Assembly (NCBI GenBank): GCA_006386115.1
Contig: VFIW01000050.1
Location: forward strand, 148,540 to 212,539
Reading direction: 5' to 3'
DNA: 64,000 nt
Source: Globisporangium splendens
Lineage: Eukaryota; Oomycota; Peronosporomycetes; Pythiales; Pythiaceae
The notes under the pieces were generated by a model. That model ran no database searches, was not told the origin of the DNA, and worked only from the letters and a program-made list of their open reading frames with translations. This document shows, one piece after another, positions 41,322 to 51,233 of this stretch. The position numbers were made by a program, and so were the translations under genes. Positions within the stretch are counted from its first letter, which is position 1. The number at the start of each line of letters is the position of its first letter.

Positions 41322-44049
41322 ACAGTTGGACTCTTCAAAGTGTACCCGTGTTGCTAGTGTACCAATCAGGCTGTGTGACGACTTTTGATGGTTCCCTCGT
41401 CCGACGAAGTTGCTTCTTCAGAGGGAAGGTGCATCCTTTTCGATGTCAACTCAGGGTGAGTCCGAAGAAGAATCCCACACTCGAAAGCCAAAGCGAGTCC
41501 AAGGAGAAAAGAGCGAAGGAGAGATCCGGAAGTTGCGTTGTTGGTGGCGGGATGTAAACGGAGCCCGCCCTTTCTTTGCAGCATAGGCGCGACCAGAGAC
41601 GCTCGGGCATAAACTTGCATGTCCCGTGCCTGTGGCGGATGCTTCACGCCAACAGTGGACACCGATCGGATTCCTTGAAGCGATATGAACCCGTCAGCAA
41701 AAGACGAGTCCAGCGTGGTACCTCGCTCACGAATTGTGTTTGCCATCCGATAAAGCAACAACCGACGTACAGAGGTATCGACTTCCTACAAATGCTCGTA
41801 ATAGAAAGGCAAACGCGCTGCTTGGAGAGGTTTATGGGCTCCACGCAGGGAAGAGACCCACTTTGCCGCGCCGAGATGGCAAGAACCGAGAAAGGGCAGG
41901 AGCAAAGCAAAAATGCTCACAGAAAAGGGACAATCTCAGCCACGAGTGTCGTTGGTGGCTTCTGCAGTGCACACATGCAGGGACTCGACAACCCCTTGCA
42001 AGCGCAAACGGGCCATGCCAACACCACACCATCGGGGGACAACCTTGATCCTTTTTTTCTACAGTCCGTCCTCTCCTTTCCTTGGCTGCTGGTTGGACAA
42101 ACCAAAATCACGATTTTGTGCCGCCAGATGGTCGATGCTGTCGTGGTTTCGCAGCAAGTTTTCGTGTGTATTGCGCTGTGCATCTCTCAGAGCAGTTTGC
42201 AGTGTGCACGTACCACGTCTTGGCGCGTTGCCATCCGCCCGCTTGCCTGCGAGAAGAGAAGAGAACCAACGCATATCAGGAGCCCTGGCTCTTTGCCTGG
42301 GCACAACAACAGGCGGCGGCTCCATTTCTCCGCGTCGGCGACGCCAAAAGGCAAGACATCGGCGGACACTCGCAGGATATCATAGTGTTAATCTGCAGAA
42401 AATGTAAACGTGTGGTATGGGTTCCTTGAGGGTGCTAGGTGAACTACATGTAGCATTGCACAAGATTCGATTGCCTTTGGATTAGTCCCCGCTAACAGAC
42501 AGACTGTCCGTCCAGGACACGTCAACGGCGTAAGCGACCAGCAAGCTCGGGTGAGCACGAGTGGCTGCCTCGTCGGGGTTGCTCACGCACACCTGAAGCT
42601 TGATTGTTGCTCTTGCTTTTCCTCCTCATCGCTTCATCCGCTTGCCATGTTTCTGGCTGCAATCCAGCATGCGTCACGCTCAAGCTAGCATGGAGAGGAT
42701 TTGATCGGAGACGCGTACTGTTGCTCAGTCTCCCCACCTCATGCTGTGACTGTCATGGCGGTTTGATCTGTGCTGTCGGATGGTCGACTCGCTGGGCATG
42801 TTTGGATGATTTTGTGTTGAGATGAGTTGAGATAGGAGCAAAATCGGAATTACCACTCACAGGTGTGGAACTCGAAACATGGTTATACTCAATTTCGAAA
42901 ACTCCAAGCAAACAGATAAAAGTCAAGAGCATGTCGCCAACATGTGCAGCTTCTGGTGGAATAAAAGTGCAACGCAAGGCGCAACCATTCCCATGTCGCC
43001 TCTCGGTGGTGACAGGCAGCCTAATGGCAAGCAGCCTAAATGCATCTCACAGTATGTAGAGACCGCACTTTGATTCGAGTTGAGAGCGGCGACGATTGCA
43101 GCTTATATTAATGTTCCGTTCCACTCATTGAGGCTACCTCTGCATTGTCGATTTTTACTTGGTGTCTAAACTTGGCGCTGGTGACGACAACGAAGATCGC
43201 GAGTCCATACAGTACGCATGTAAAAAGGAAATCACGTTGTCGTATTTGCGCCATAAACAAGAAGAAGAGACCGACGAAATGGCGGTTTTGAAACCGCGTC
43301 ACGTTGAACAAAACGGATATTTTACAGTGATAGTTCGTGCTCTCGGGCACCGCAGTGTCGTTATAAAACTGTAAAAACTGAAACCACAGTCCTCAATCTG
43401 TAGCGCACGTCATGCGCTCGTTTGAAATAGGGGATTGCTCCCAAATGGATCTGGTCGAAGCCTACGTGCAGCGCACGCAAGCCATTCTGCACGCAGACAC
43501 GAGACCGCGCTCGATCACCATGTCTACCGCTAGGTTGACCAGTGCATTGCTGATGCATGCAGTCTGGCGCGAGTCTTTGTGTCGAGGCAAGCGTAGAAAC
43601 TGCAACATCAACCACAGCGGCGTGTCGGATGTCTCGCGGGCGAAAGGTTGCGATTGGTGAGGGGACGTCAAGCTCCTCCCCCAGATTCAAGCGCTCTGTT
43701 TGCTGTGTCCCCTTTCTCTCGCCCTCATTCTCGCGTTTATCCTCGTTTCTGGGCGCCTTCGCAGCACGATCGCCGGGATCACGTTTTGGGCTGGGCAACG
43801 GCAGTCGCAGTCTCTCTCGCACCTGAACCCACCTACGGTGATGAGCCCGAGATTTATTGGATCCCGACGAAGAATCGTCAATCGCCCAATCCACTTTCAA
43901 ACTGTATCCAAGAAGCTGTTCTTTTATTGGGAGGCGCGCTGGTCCAAGTCTCACCGTGATTTCTTGCAGTTTTCTCCATGGCGTCGGCGATCTTTCTTTT
44001 GGCGACATGCTTCAGCAGGCAGTGCGAAGCGAATGTTATCGAGTGAATA

Positions 44050-44104
44050 TTTAGCTACAGTATGGCAGCGTACCACGATGCCTGGAGCCTGTCTGTTGGC
44101 TTGA
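44050..44104 (+). repeat. 55-bp direct repeat, copy 1
   Basis: About 84% identical by eye (9 mismatches in 55) to 44229-44283. The shared core is TGGAGCCTGTCTGTTG. Confidence 0.7.
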
Positions 44105-44228
44105 GCACTGCTTGCCTCGTGATCAAGTTTCGCATTCGTGGTTGAGCTGAAGGTCAAAGTCGTGAGCTCGACAGTCATGTTGAACGCGCAGTTTTTCAAT
44201 TAACGCGCTCGAGTCCACTCGATCGCTG

Positions 44229-44283
44229 TTTAACTACGGTATGCAAGCGCACTACGCTGCGTGGAGCCTGTCTGTTGACTTGA
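44229..44283 (+). repeat. 55-bp direct repeat, copy 2
   Basis: Second copy, offset 179 bases from the first, with no indel between them. Confidence 0.7.
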
Positions 44284-44525
44284 AGTTCACAACAAAGCTG
44301 TCAGGCTCTCAATCCTACGCAACAGCAAAGTGTGGCCACGCCATGAACGAGTTTCAATCTCATCCGAGATGGCTGAGTACGACGTGTTGCCTCGCTTTGT
44401 TCTAAACACTCTTCAACTCACAAGCGCGCAAAAGAAGAAGAAATGATGCTGATGCTTTTTGATTTCGTCTAGTAGCTACTGTAGTTGCTCACCTCAAAAT
44501 TACGCGTTGAATGAGCGTGGTGGGG

Positions 44526-45637
44526 TCAACGCTGCGAGCGCCGACGATGTTGGACTGAGTGTGTTGCAGCCGCGCTGGCGGCGCTTCTGAACCGCGATAG
44601 CCGCGACCCAACGATGGCCACAAGGGCACCGACGGCAGCACCGACTGGGATCCAAGTCGCTATCGAGGCACTCGAACCATCGGACGAAGCACTGGACGGC
44701 GCGTTGGCGACAGTGGAAATGCTGATGCTTTCCTGCGTGGTAGTAGCCTTGACGGCCTGGACTTGATCTTGCGTCTTCGCAGCCTGCTCGATCGTATCGA
44801 CGGCCGTGAGGATCGCGTTCTCCAACGAGTGGCTCACGACGTGGACAAGTGTCTCTGCATTTTCGACCGTCTCGATATCTACGGTGCTGGCGTTCGAACC
44901 GCTGTTACTCGAGCTGTCGATGGTGTTGTTGAGCGACTCCGAGTCGTGGGTGTGGGTACTGGAGTTCTGGAGCGCCGAAAAGGTTACGAAGGTGGCGTTT
45001 TGTGGTGTAGTCTTGCTGCCATTCACTGGACGCGAAGTGTTCAGCGCCGAGGTGTTCGAGTTGGCGAACAGTGACGAGAACGTGATGGTTCCGTTACCAG
45101 GCGCAGTGGCGCTGGCACTGGCATTCTGTGGCTGTTCCGTAATGGTTGCAGTCTTGCTGGTGAACTCGTGGTCGATCAGCGTGTCCAGCTTGAGCTCAAG
45201 CGACTGGATCTGAGAAGTGTTGAGCTGCTGGATCAGTTGATCGGCGGTGAGGTTGCTGAAACCGAAGTCTGGGGAACCGACCGACGCGCTGTCCAGAGTG
45301 ACATTTTCCAATGTGGCGTTCAAGTCGCTGAACGCGCCAAAGACTAAGTTAGCGACCGCATACGCGTGCGAGGCAATCGAAAATTGGCGCCTTCAGTCAC
45401 ATTGAGTGGCGCAGTCGACAGCTCATTGACCGAGATGGAGGCGTTGGCCGACGTCGAGTTCAGCGCAGCAAAACCTGGAAACGTGCTATTTGCGAGCGTG
45501 AAGTTGGCTCCAACGGTGACATTCGAAGTCACTTCCGTCGTGTTTCCCACTGCAGTCGCGTTGGAGGAAAGGACTGGTGTGGCGAGCAGCAGCATGGCCG
45601 TCGCGACGTGGACGCTGGTCTTCATCATCACTGGCAT
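44526..45637 (-). CDS. N-glycosylated Ser/Thr/Asn-rich surface protein, frameshifted
   Basis: The gene reads in two frames, from 45637 and then to 44526. They join if one base is added to the A-run at 45380-45383 (T-run on the coding strand), where the protein changes frame inside a conserved-looking hydrophobic stretch. The restored product would be about 370 residues: a signal peptide (MMKTSVHVATAMLLL and on), about twenty N-x-S/T sequons, an Ala/Gln-rich helical region, and a C-terminal membrane segment (WIPVGAAVGALVAIVG) with a basic tail. It is therefore a type I membrane or cell-surface glycoprotein of unknown role. The lesion is either a homopolymer sequencing error or a recent frameshift. 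As it stands the first frame stops shortly after the run. Confidence 0.6.
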
Positions 45638-46360
45638 TGAATTAGACGTTCGCTTGAGCAGGAGCGCGGAAGGAGCGAGAATCCGCTGCGCTGCACGATC
45701 GAGAATGAACAGCTCGAAGGACGGGAAGGGCAGAGAGTGGTGGCAATACCGCCACACAGCAGCCAGCAAGCCTAGAGATTGTGCGGGATAACATGCCGTC
45801 CACGTGAAGGGTGAAAGGCAGAATTTTCGGGTTGCACTTGGAGCCAATCAAACGGTCTGCTTGGTGCCATTTGGTGAAGCCATCTGGCAAATTGAAGCAT
45901 CCACCATGTGCTTCAGAGATGCAATGGACCCTTTGTCACAGTGTCTCTCGCGATTCTCATTGGATGGCTGCCCAGGTTTGTCAGATCAACGAGGAGCTGC
46001 TGTTGATTTTCTGTGTGGTTGCCAGCGTGAATGACTACACATGATCGCCTTGAAGAAGACTCGAGACGCGGTCTTCGACGTTGTAACCCATCAAACCACG
46101 CCAATCGGCACTTAGGTACAGATAGCCGCCTTGTTTCTTCATGAAGGCTCATGGGCTCATGCACTTAAGCCGTATCTGTTTGAACCGCACAAGATCGTGT
46201 CGAGGCAAGGCAAGGTGCTGAATAATCGGAGCTCGCACATACCCATGAGCTTGGTAGCGACGTCTGCTTAGTTGGAGATAGCCAGAACCGATTCACTTGG
46301 ACGCCAATCCACACAAATTGCTGGAATCGCGTACACTGGAAGATCACGATTCACATGCTG
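45638..46360. other. Intergenic
   Basis: Upstream flank of the glycoprotein gene. An Inr-like TCATTCTCGATC lies about 60 bases before its start on the minus strand. No other gene supported. Confidence 0.45.
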
Positions 46361-46872
46361 TCATCGCTGCTTTTGGCACCTACTTGAGGCAGAAAGTGAG
46401 TGACACTCAAGACTGCAATTGACCTCGACCAAGTGATGAAGCCGCAACGTCTGCCGCATGCATCTTCGTTGTGCAAGAAAGTTGCGAACAGCATGGCGTT
46501 GTAAAATGTCCAGGCGCGGCGTGATTGTCTTTCGACCAGGAGAGCCTTCGCACCACTTGATCGCCAGACACGAAAAAAAGCAAAGCAGCTCGTCTGATTC
46601 CCGGCTCTTCGGTCTCGACTTTCGGAATGCACCAGACTCACGTATGTCAGCATTCAGTTGGTCGATCGGACTCGCTTTTTCGACCTTCGAGCACTTTCGA
46701 ATAATTTCCTCAACGATGGGCAGCATGTTATAATACAAATACGAAAAGCTGATCTTGTTGTAGTGTGCTTTGACGAGGAGCACTGCTTCTCGTGACTCAA
46801 GAAGAACCAGTCGCTCATTCCCCACGCTTTGTGCCAAGATGCCGACACGATTTTCTGCTGGTTAAAATCCAT
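46361..46872 (-). pseudogene. Unclear, possibly decayed coding fragment
   Basis: Two overlapping minus-strand readings (46872 and 46837 starts) look protein-like over about 80 residues, with a Leu/Ile/Lys-rich helical segment around 46690-46800, then become low-quality. One frameshift near 46830 would join them. No family recognised; a transposase or other repeat relic is possible. Confidence 0.25.
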
Positions 46873-47220
46873 GATAAACTGATAGGACGATGCGACGGCT
46901 AGAGGCTGGTACCAGCTTCACGCTGCCACGTTTCCGAAACGCAACACTTGCAAGGCGAGATCGCAGTGCCAGCGCTACGAGCCTCTTGCACGAAGATCCA
47001 ACTGCTTGCTCTCACTCCTTTCTCACTGAATAGTTCAGCTCATGTTTCCACCGGTCCTTTCTCGTCGTCCTGAAAATCACTCCATCTGGACTCTCTTGAG
47101 TACTGATCGAACGGCCACGGTTGTCAAGTACACTGCAGCTCGTACGCCTGTGTGTTGCTGCTATTGCCATCAGCCACCAACACCGTATCGAAAATGCATG
47201 CGTCAGTGCGACTAACCGCG
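46873..47220. other. Intergenic
   Basis: About 350 bases with no supported feature; 3' flank of the Crinkler-like gene. Confidence 0.45.
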
Positions 47221-48510
47221 TCAAGTGCCAGCTTCCTGTCGCTGCTGAATTCTTCGAAGTTTCTTGAGTCGGTTGCGGTGATCTCGCACAAAGCGTGCCG
47301 CTGTTGTCCACATAAGATCGTATCGGCGTTTCCGATTCGTCGGCGTCTTTGAGGCGATCGGCAACTCGGGGGCGACAGCGTTGTACATCAGCGCCGCTTC
47401 GTCGTCCGTCGGGTACTCGATCCAGCAGCCTCGCTCACGCGTTTTCTCTTCAATCGTTGTGCACAGTATCCGAAAGTCGAACCAGCGCTTCTGGTCGTCG
47501 GCCATGGGAAAATGCTTAGCCGACAACAAGCGGAATGGCGGGCACTTCTCGGCTTCGTTTCCGCAACACCAGTACTGCCACGCCGTCTGGATCGAGCCTT
47601 TCGGGAACTCGAACGTATCGGGAAGTCGCGCAAGACCATAGGCGTCCCAATTCACCCACGGGAACGCTTGCTGAGGCGGGATAAGCGGCAGAAGACTGAC
47701 GTGCCCTTGGATCTGGTGTCGCGCGCTCGCCTCGTCGTTGTCGTCACTGAGTCCATGGGTGGCGTGCTCTTCTTCGCCATCCGACACAAACGCGTCGTCT
47801 TCTGTCACGAGCAGAGGGATGATAGAGTACCCACCACCTCGTACCGTCCCGCCGGTAGTGTTTGCTTCATATCTCGTAGTCGACAGCGTCGTGCCAGTGA
47901 ACACGGGAAACACGGACTGACTCGGCGCATCTTGAATTGCATTGCCGTCATGCTGGCCTTCCCCATTCTCTCCATCATCACCAGCTTCCTCCTCATCACT
48001 AGGCAGCATCGAAGCCGACAGCGCTAGGGACTGCACCACTGCGCCTGTTTCATGACCATTACCATGAACGTCCTCATCGTTCTCATCATTCTCATGCGAC
48101 GCTGTGTCCTGGACCAGCGCATTCGCCTTGATCTTCACGACGACGTGGATCACGCCGGGCACGTCGCTGAGCGCTGGAAAGTACGTGTGCAGCGGGTATG
48201 CGGCCGACAGCTTCGTCGCATTCTGCAGCGTGATGGTGCTTGCGAGCTTGCTTCCAGAAATCGACGCGTAGCTGCTCGTTGAGGCCGACGAGGTCTTGTA
48301 GAGGAAAAGGTCTTCGTCCACGACGGACTGCAGCAGGTCCTCCCCCGCGAACAGCTCCAGGTCGGCGTCGTGGCACCGTAGCAGGTCGGCGTTGCGGCGC
48401 TGCAGCAGCTCCTTCAGGTACGCGACCTTGCGGTGCGCGTCGATCTCCACGCACACGACGCGGCTCGCGTCCGCGGCGCACAGGAGCACGCACGTCAAGT
48501 CCAGCGGCAT
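47221..48510 (-). CDS. Crinkler-like N-terminal domain fused to an oomycete-type helical domain
   Basis: 429 residues. Residues 1-125 resemble the ubiquitin-like N-terminus of Crinkler (CRN) proteins: a VEIDAHRKVAYLKELL strand-helix, LELFAGED where CRNs have their LFLAK block, and VIHVVVKI where CRNs have HVLVxxP. There is no signal peptide, as in many CRNs. Residues about 130-275 are acidic, Ser/Asp/Glu-rich and probably disordered. Residues about 285-400 form a helical domain with W-x-x-Y-W-C-C-G, PPFRLLS and R-x-x-x-F-x-x-x-R, a pattern I have seen in oomycete hypothetical proteins. A basic C-terminal helix follows. CRNs are usually intracellular or host-nuclear effectors, but this could equally be a resident nuclear protein. 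The LFLAK motif itself is absent. Confidence 0.6.
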   Translation of the reverse strand: MPLDLTCVLLCAADASRVVCVEIDAHRKVAYLKELLQRRNADLLRCHDADLELFAGEDLLQSVVDEDLFLYKTSSASTSSYASISGSKLASTITLQNATKLSAAYPLHTYFPALSDVPGVIHVVVKIKANALVQDTASHENDENDEDVHGNGHETGAVVQSLALSASMLPSDEEEAGDDGENGEGQHDGNAIQDAPSQSVFPVFTGTTLSTTRYEANTTGGTVRGGGYSIIPLLVTEDDAFVSDGEEEHATHGLSDDNDEASARHQIQGHVSLLPLIPPQQAFPWVNWDAYGLARLPDTFEFPKGSIQTAWQYWCCGNEAEKCPPFRLLSAKHFPMADDQKRWFDFRILCTTIEEKTRERGCWIEYPTDDEAALMYNAVAPELPIASKTPTNRKRRYDLMWTTAARFVRDHRNRLKKLRRIQQRQEAGT

Positions 48511-48890
48511 GTTCCCAGTGTCAGAAGCAAGAACGCATTTTGACGGGAGACCTTGTTTGAGGTGGCCACACTAATTTGATGGTTGCCAAATGGAGGGGAA
48601 CCACAACATTCGAGAGAGATGAGAGACCTGGTTGAAGCTGCAGTACTAATTTAGGTGAGACCACGACTTGGTTGGAGTGCGTGTGGGTGCATATGGACTG
48701 GATAGCGAGCCCACTGGAGCAAGTAACCACTGCAGAGATTGGTTGGCCAGGAAAGTGTTCACAAGCGCGCGAACCCAGTAGATCACTCACAGGATAATGT
48801 ACTTTATCTGCAATCTGTCACCGTTCGGATCGCCGACGTTTTTATTGGCTGATACGTTTTTGATTTTCATTGGCTGAAAATATGACTTCT
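48511..48890. other. Intergenic
   Basis: 5' flank of the Crinkler-like gene. No clear core promoter and no ORF supported. Confidence 0.45.
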
Positions 48891-48913
48891 GTTGTATATT
48901 ACTGGATGAAATA

Positions 48914-49414
48914 ATGATGGAGGAGGGGGATTCGAAGAAAACACCATTTGCGGCATCGAGAGAACAAACCAACATCATGGAGGCTCTCGCAGATGCTGGC
49001 TTGAAGTCCACGAGCGCGAAGACAGAGCAGCTCAACACTGCAGCGGGGCACTTTAACGCATTCTTGCGATCCCATGGTGATGTTGATGCGTCCAGTAGTA
49101 CCATGCATTCAATTGGGCATGCGTGCGTAACGGCTGAGCTTATTGGGCGATTCGGAACGTATCTCTTCATGAACGTGAAAATACTGAATGCTGCTCACTC
49201 CTACATGTCTCAAGTCAAGTCGTTCTTTGCGCGCAAATGGCAAGGGTGTTCGGAGTGATCTCTCCACCCGGGCAACGTCAGCGACATGTGGCACAGCGAT
49301 CTGCGCAGCGGGATGAAAAAGATGTATCTGAACAAAGCCACATAAGACGGAGTATCCATGGTCGATCATGCGCTGTAATGGACCTTGCTGCCACCACATG
49401 CAAGGTGGCTCTTG
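48914..49414 (+). pseudogene. N-terminal relic of a Crypton-like tyrosine recombinase
   Basis: The plus-strand reading from 48914 has the look of a core-binding (SAM-like) domain of tyrosine recombinases: a first helix region (about residues 20-50), then GRFGTYLFMNVK, SYMSQVKSFFARKW and, after a TGA at 49256-49258, LHPGNVSDMWHSDLRSGMKK. Stops follow at TAA/TGA positions downstream (around 49341 and 49377). The reading is cut at about 49415 by the LTR at 49417, so the catalytic R-H-R-Y domain is missing. Cryptons are DNA transposons known in oomycetes that use such recombinases. The assignment rests on pattern similarity only. Confidence 0.5.
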
Positions 49415-49416
49415 TG

Positions 49417-49968
49417 TGTGTCACACGCCGCCTGATACGCTCATTGTGGGTGCAAAGATATTGGGTGAAACACACAAAAGTGATCCCCAGATGCGCAGGT
49501 GACGTCATCGTCTGACGTCAGAGCAATCTGTGTCTGAGTTGAGTGTTGGTCGCTCGCAATCATTGAGATTCGGCGTGATTACGCACAATAGCACTCTAGA
49601 CGTAAAGGTAATGGTTCCTGATTGGGATCAAGTCGGTGGCGACGGCGACATGTCACTAGCACTTGATGTGAGTGGCTTCATCCAAGCACATCACGGAGAA
49701 TCTTCCAGAACGTTCTCTTCAAGATTCTCAAGCGTCGTCTGATTTAACCTCACCAAGTGTACCCAAGGTTAAAATGTGCATATTGTAGGTTTATTTTGCA
49801 TGTGTAATGCATAAAACCTCTAGGAACCCAAGTGGTGTTTCACATGCAGTGTCAGGAACCATAAGCTCATTTCAATTCAGTTGAAATTTTGCCAAGTTCC
49901 TCTCAAGCCTTCCTCTCAAGCGCAAGCGTGCGTGCTGTGTTTGAGGCTGTCTCGGATAGCCTCTTACA
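49417..49968 (-). mobile_element. Solo LTR of a Ty3/gypsy family
   Basis: About 552 bases starting TGTGTCACAC and ending CTTACA on the plus strand. It is a diverged relative of the internal LTR at 58216-58813, sharing the GTGACGTCATC block, the CAAG-GTGTACCCAAGGTT block, the GTCAGGAACCATAAGC-like block and both ends. No second copy or internal region adjoins it, and I found no clear target duplication. Confidence 0.65.
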
Positions 49969-50514
49969 GTACATCGAAAGCACGCTTCTCTGTTTGCGAC
50001 ATCACTGAACAAAGAGCTGTCTCGCTGTTCGACTCAGGGTGGATACCCAACCGGTTCGTGCGTCGACTTTTTAAATTCTGATTTGTTTCCCTCTGCGTGG
50101 GTACTCAGGATCAATGTACGATTCCTGAATTTCGTTCATGGTAAATGTAATACACGAACCCATGTAGCAAAGTACTGTCCGCACCTCAACTCTGCCTTGT
50201 CAAGTGCTCGATAGGCATGCAAAACACAAGTACAGGCACACCCTCGTACTGCGATCGACGCCGCGCCTCTCCGATCTCTCGTTGTCGTTGATCCCTGACA
50301 CTGGACATGCACGTTACACAACAGCATTTAACAAACGCATGTGAGAAAAATATCACAGCCTTCCATTACCTTCTTGTATCACTGCCGCGATACAAGCGAC
50401 TTTCTTCGGTCGGCGATCGGGATTTATTGCTGTTGGTTGGTCCGTGGTGTGAATGGGGGGGAACAGGACTAGTTAATGCTGTTTTATCCAACCAAATGCA
50501 CGGTGACCAGCTCT
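49969..50514. other. Intergenic
   Basis: Unique sequence between the solo LTR and the full retrotransposon; no gene supported. Confidence 0.45.
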
Positions 50515-50519
50515 AAAAT
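50515..50519. repeat. Target site duplication AAAAT, left
   Basis: Matches 59726-59730 exactly, immediately outside the two LTRs. Confidence 0.85.
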
Positions 50520-51067
50520 TGTAACCGGACACTTCCGAGTTACGCAGCACGGTACGTGTGTGAGGAAGCGTGTGCACGACTTCTCTCAAGGACTCTGTTC
50601 CAAGAACTGTTGCCTGCTTCCTGCAGTGCAACGATCGGTTACCTATAGGTCTCTATAGAGTAACCGTCAATAACTAAAGGCTTAGTCAGAGGTAAAAATG
50701 GAACTGTTTATTTGTAGGGGGTTGCCCTCTGCAGGACACCCTGAGTTATCTTTAGTTCACTATCTAGCATAGTGAACTTCCGCTTATTTCAATGTGGACA
50801 TAAGTGAATGGGTCTGAATTGCCGTGTTATTCAATTGGTCTAAAAGCATATAGTTTTAGCCTATGAGAGTCGTGTCTGTGACCGGCCTCTAATCAGAGTA
50901 GCTTGGCTACCTTTGTGGTTCGAGTAAGTGCGGCGAACCTAATTGATCGGCTGCTTTGGTGTTTCTCGTAGCTAAGTACGGAAACTTTAGTTGCATGCGG
51001 ACTTAGTCCAATGCCAACAGATTGAGCTAAGTTGCTGCGGTGCAACTTAGCGTGTGACCCCGTTACA
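50520..51067 (-). repeat. 3' LTR
   Basis: 548 bases, about 98% identical by eye to 59178-59725. Begins TGTAACCGG and ends CCGTTACA on the plus strand. Confidence 0.95.
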
Positions 51068-51080
51068 CCACCCCCCCACC
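51068..51080 (-). promoter_or_regulatory. Polypurine tract
   Basis: On the minus strand GGTGGGGGGGTGG directly abuts the 3' LTR, as expected for the primer of plus-strand DNA synthesis. It fixes the element's orientation. Confidence 0.75.
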
Positions 51081-51233
51081 TAAAGTGCGAAACACGGGAG
51101 TGGTTTCGAAAGAGTGGTGGCCACGCTACGACGCACGAAGTCGTGGTCAGAATTCTTCTGGAGAGGCACTGCGAACACGCGTGCAAATCTCTCCGAAAAG
51201 CATCGCAACATCACAAGTGTGAACGCACACGTG

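Larger units (their letters stand above)
39116..44525. other. 5.4-kb gene-poor region
   Basis: Many short overlapping ORFs occur on both strands, particularly 41.5-42.4 and 43.4-44.0 kb, but none has a recognisable domain, a leader or a promoter motif. The region holds a strong hairpin at 41284-41321 and a diverged 55-bp direct repeat at 44050 and 44229. Unrecognised long non-coding or decayed transposon sequence is possible. Confidence 0.5.

Noticed and set aside
41366..44008. Several overlapping ORFs of 80-270 codons on both strands
   Set aside because: No domain, leader or promoter, and strong readings in competing frames; they look like chance ORFs in GC-balanced DNA.
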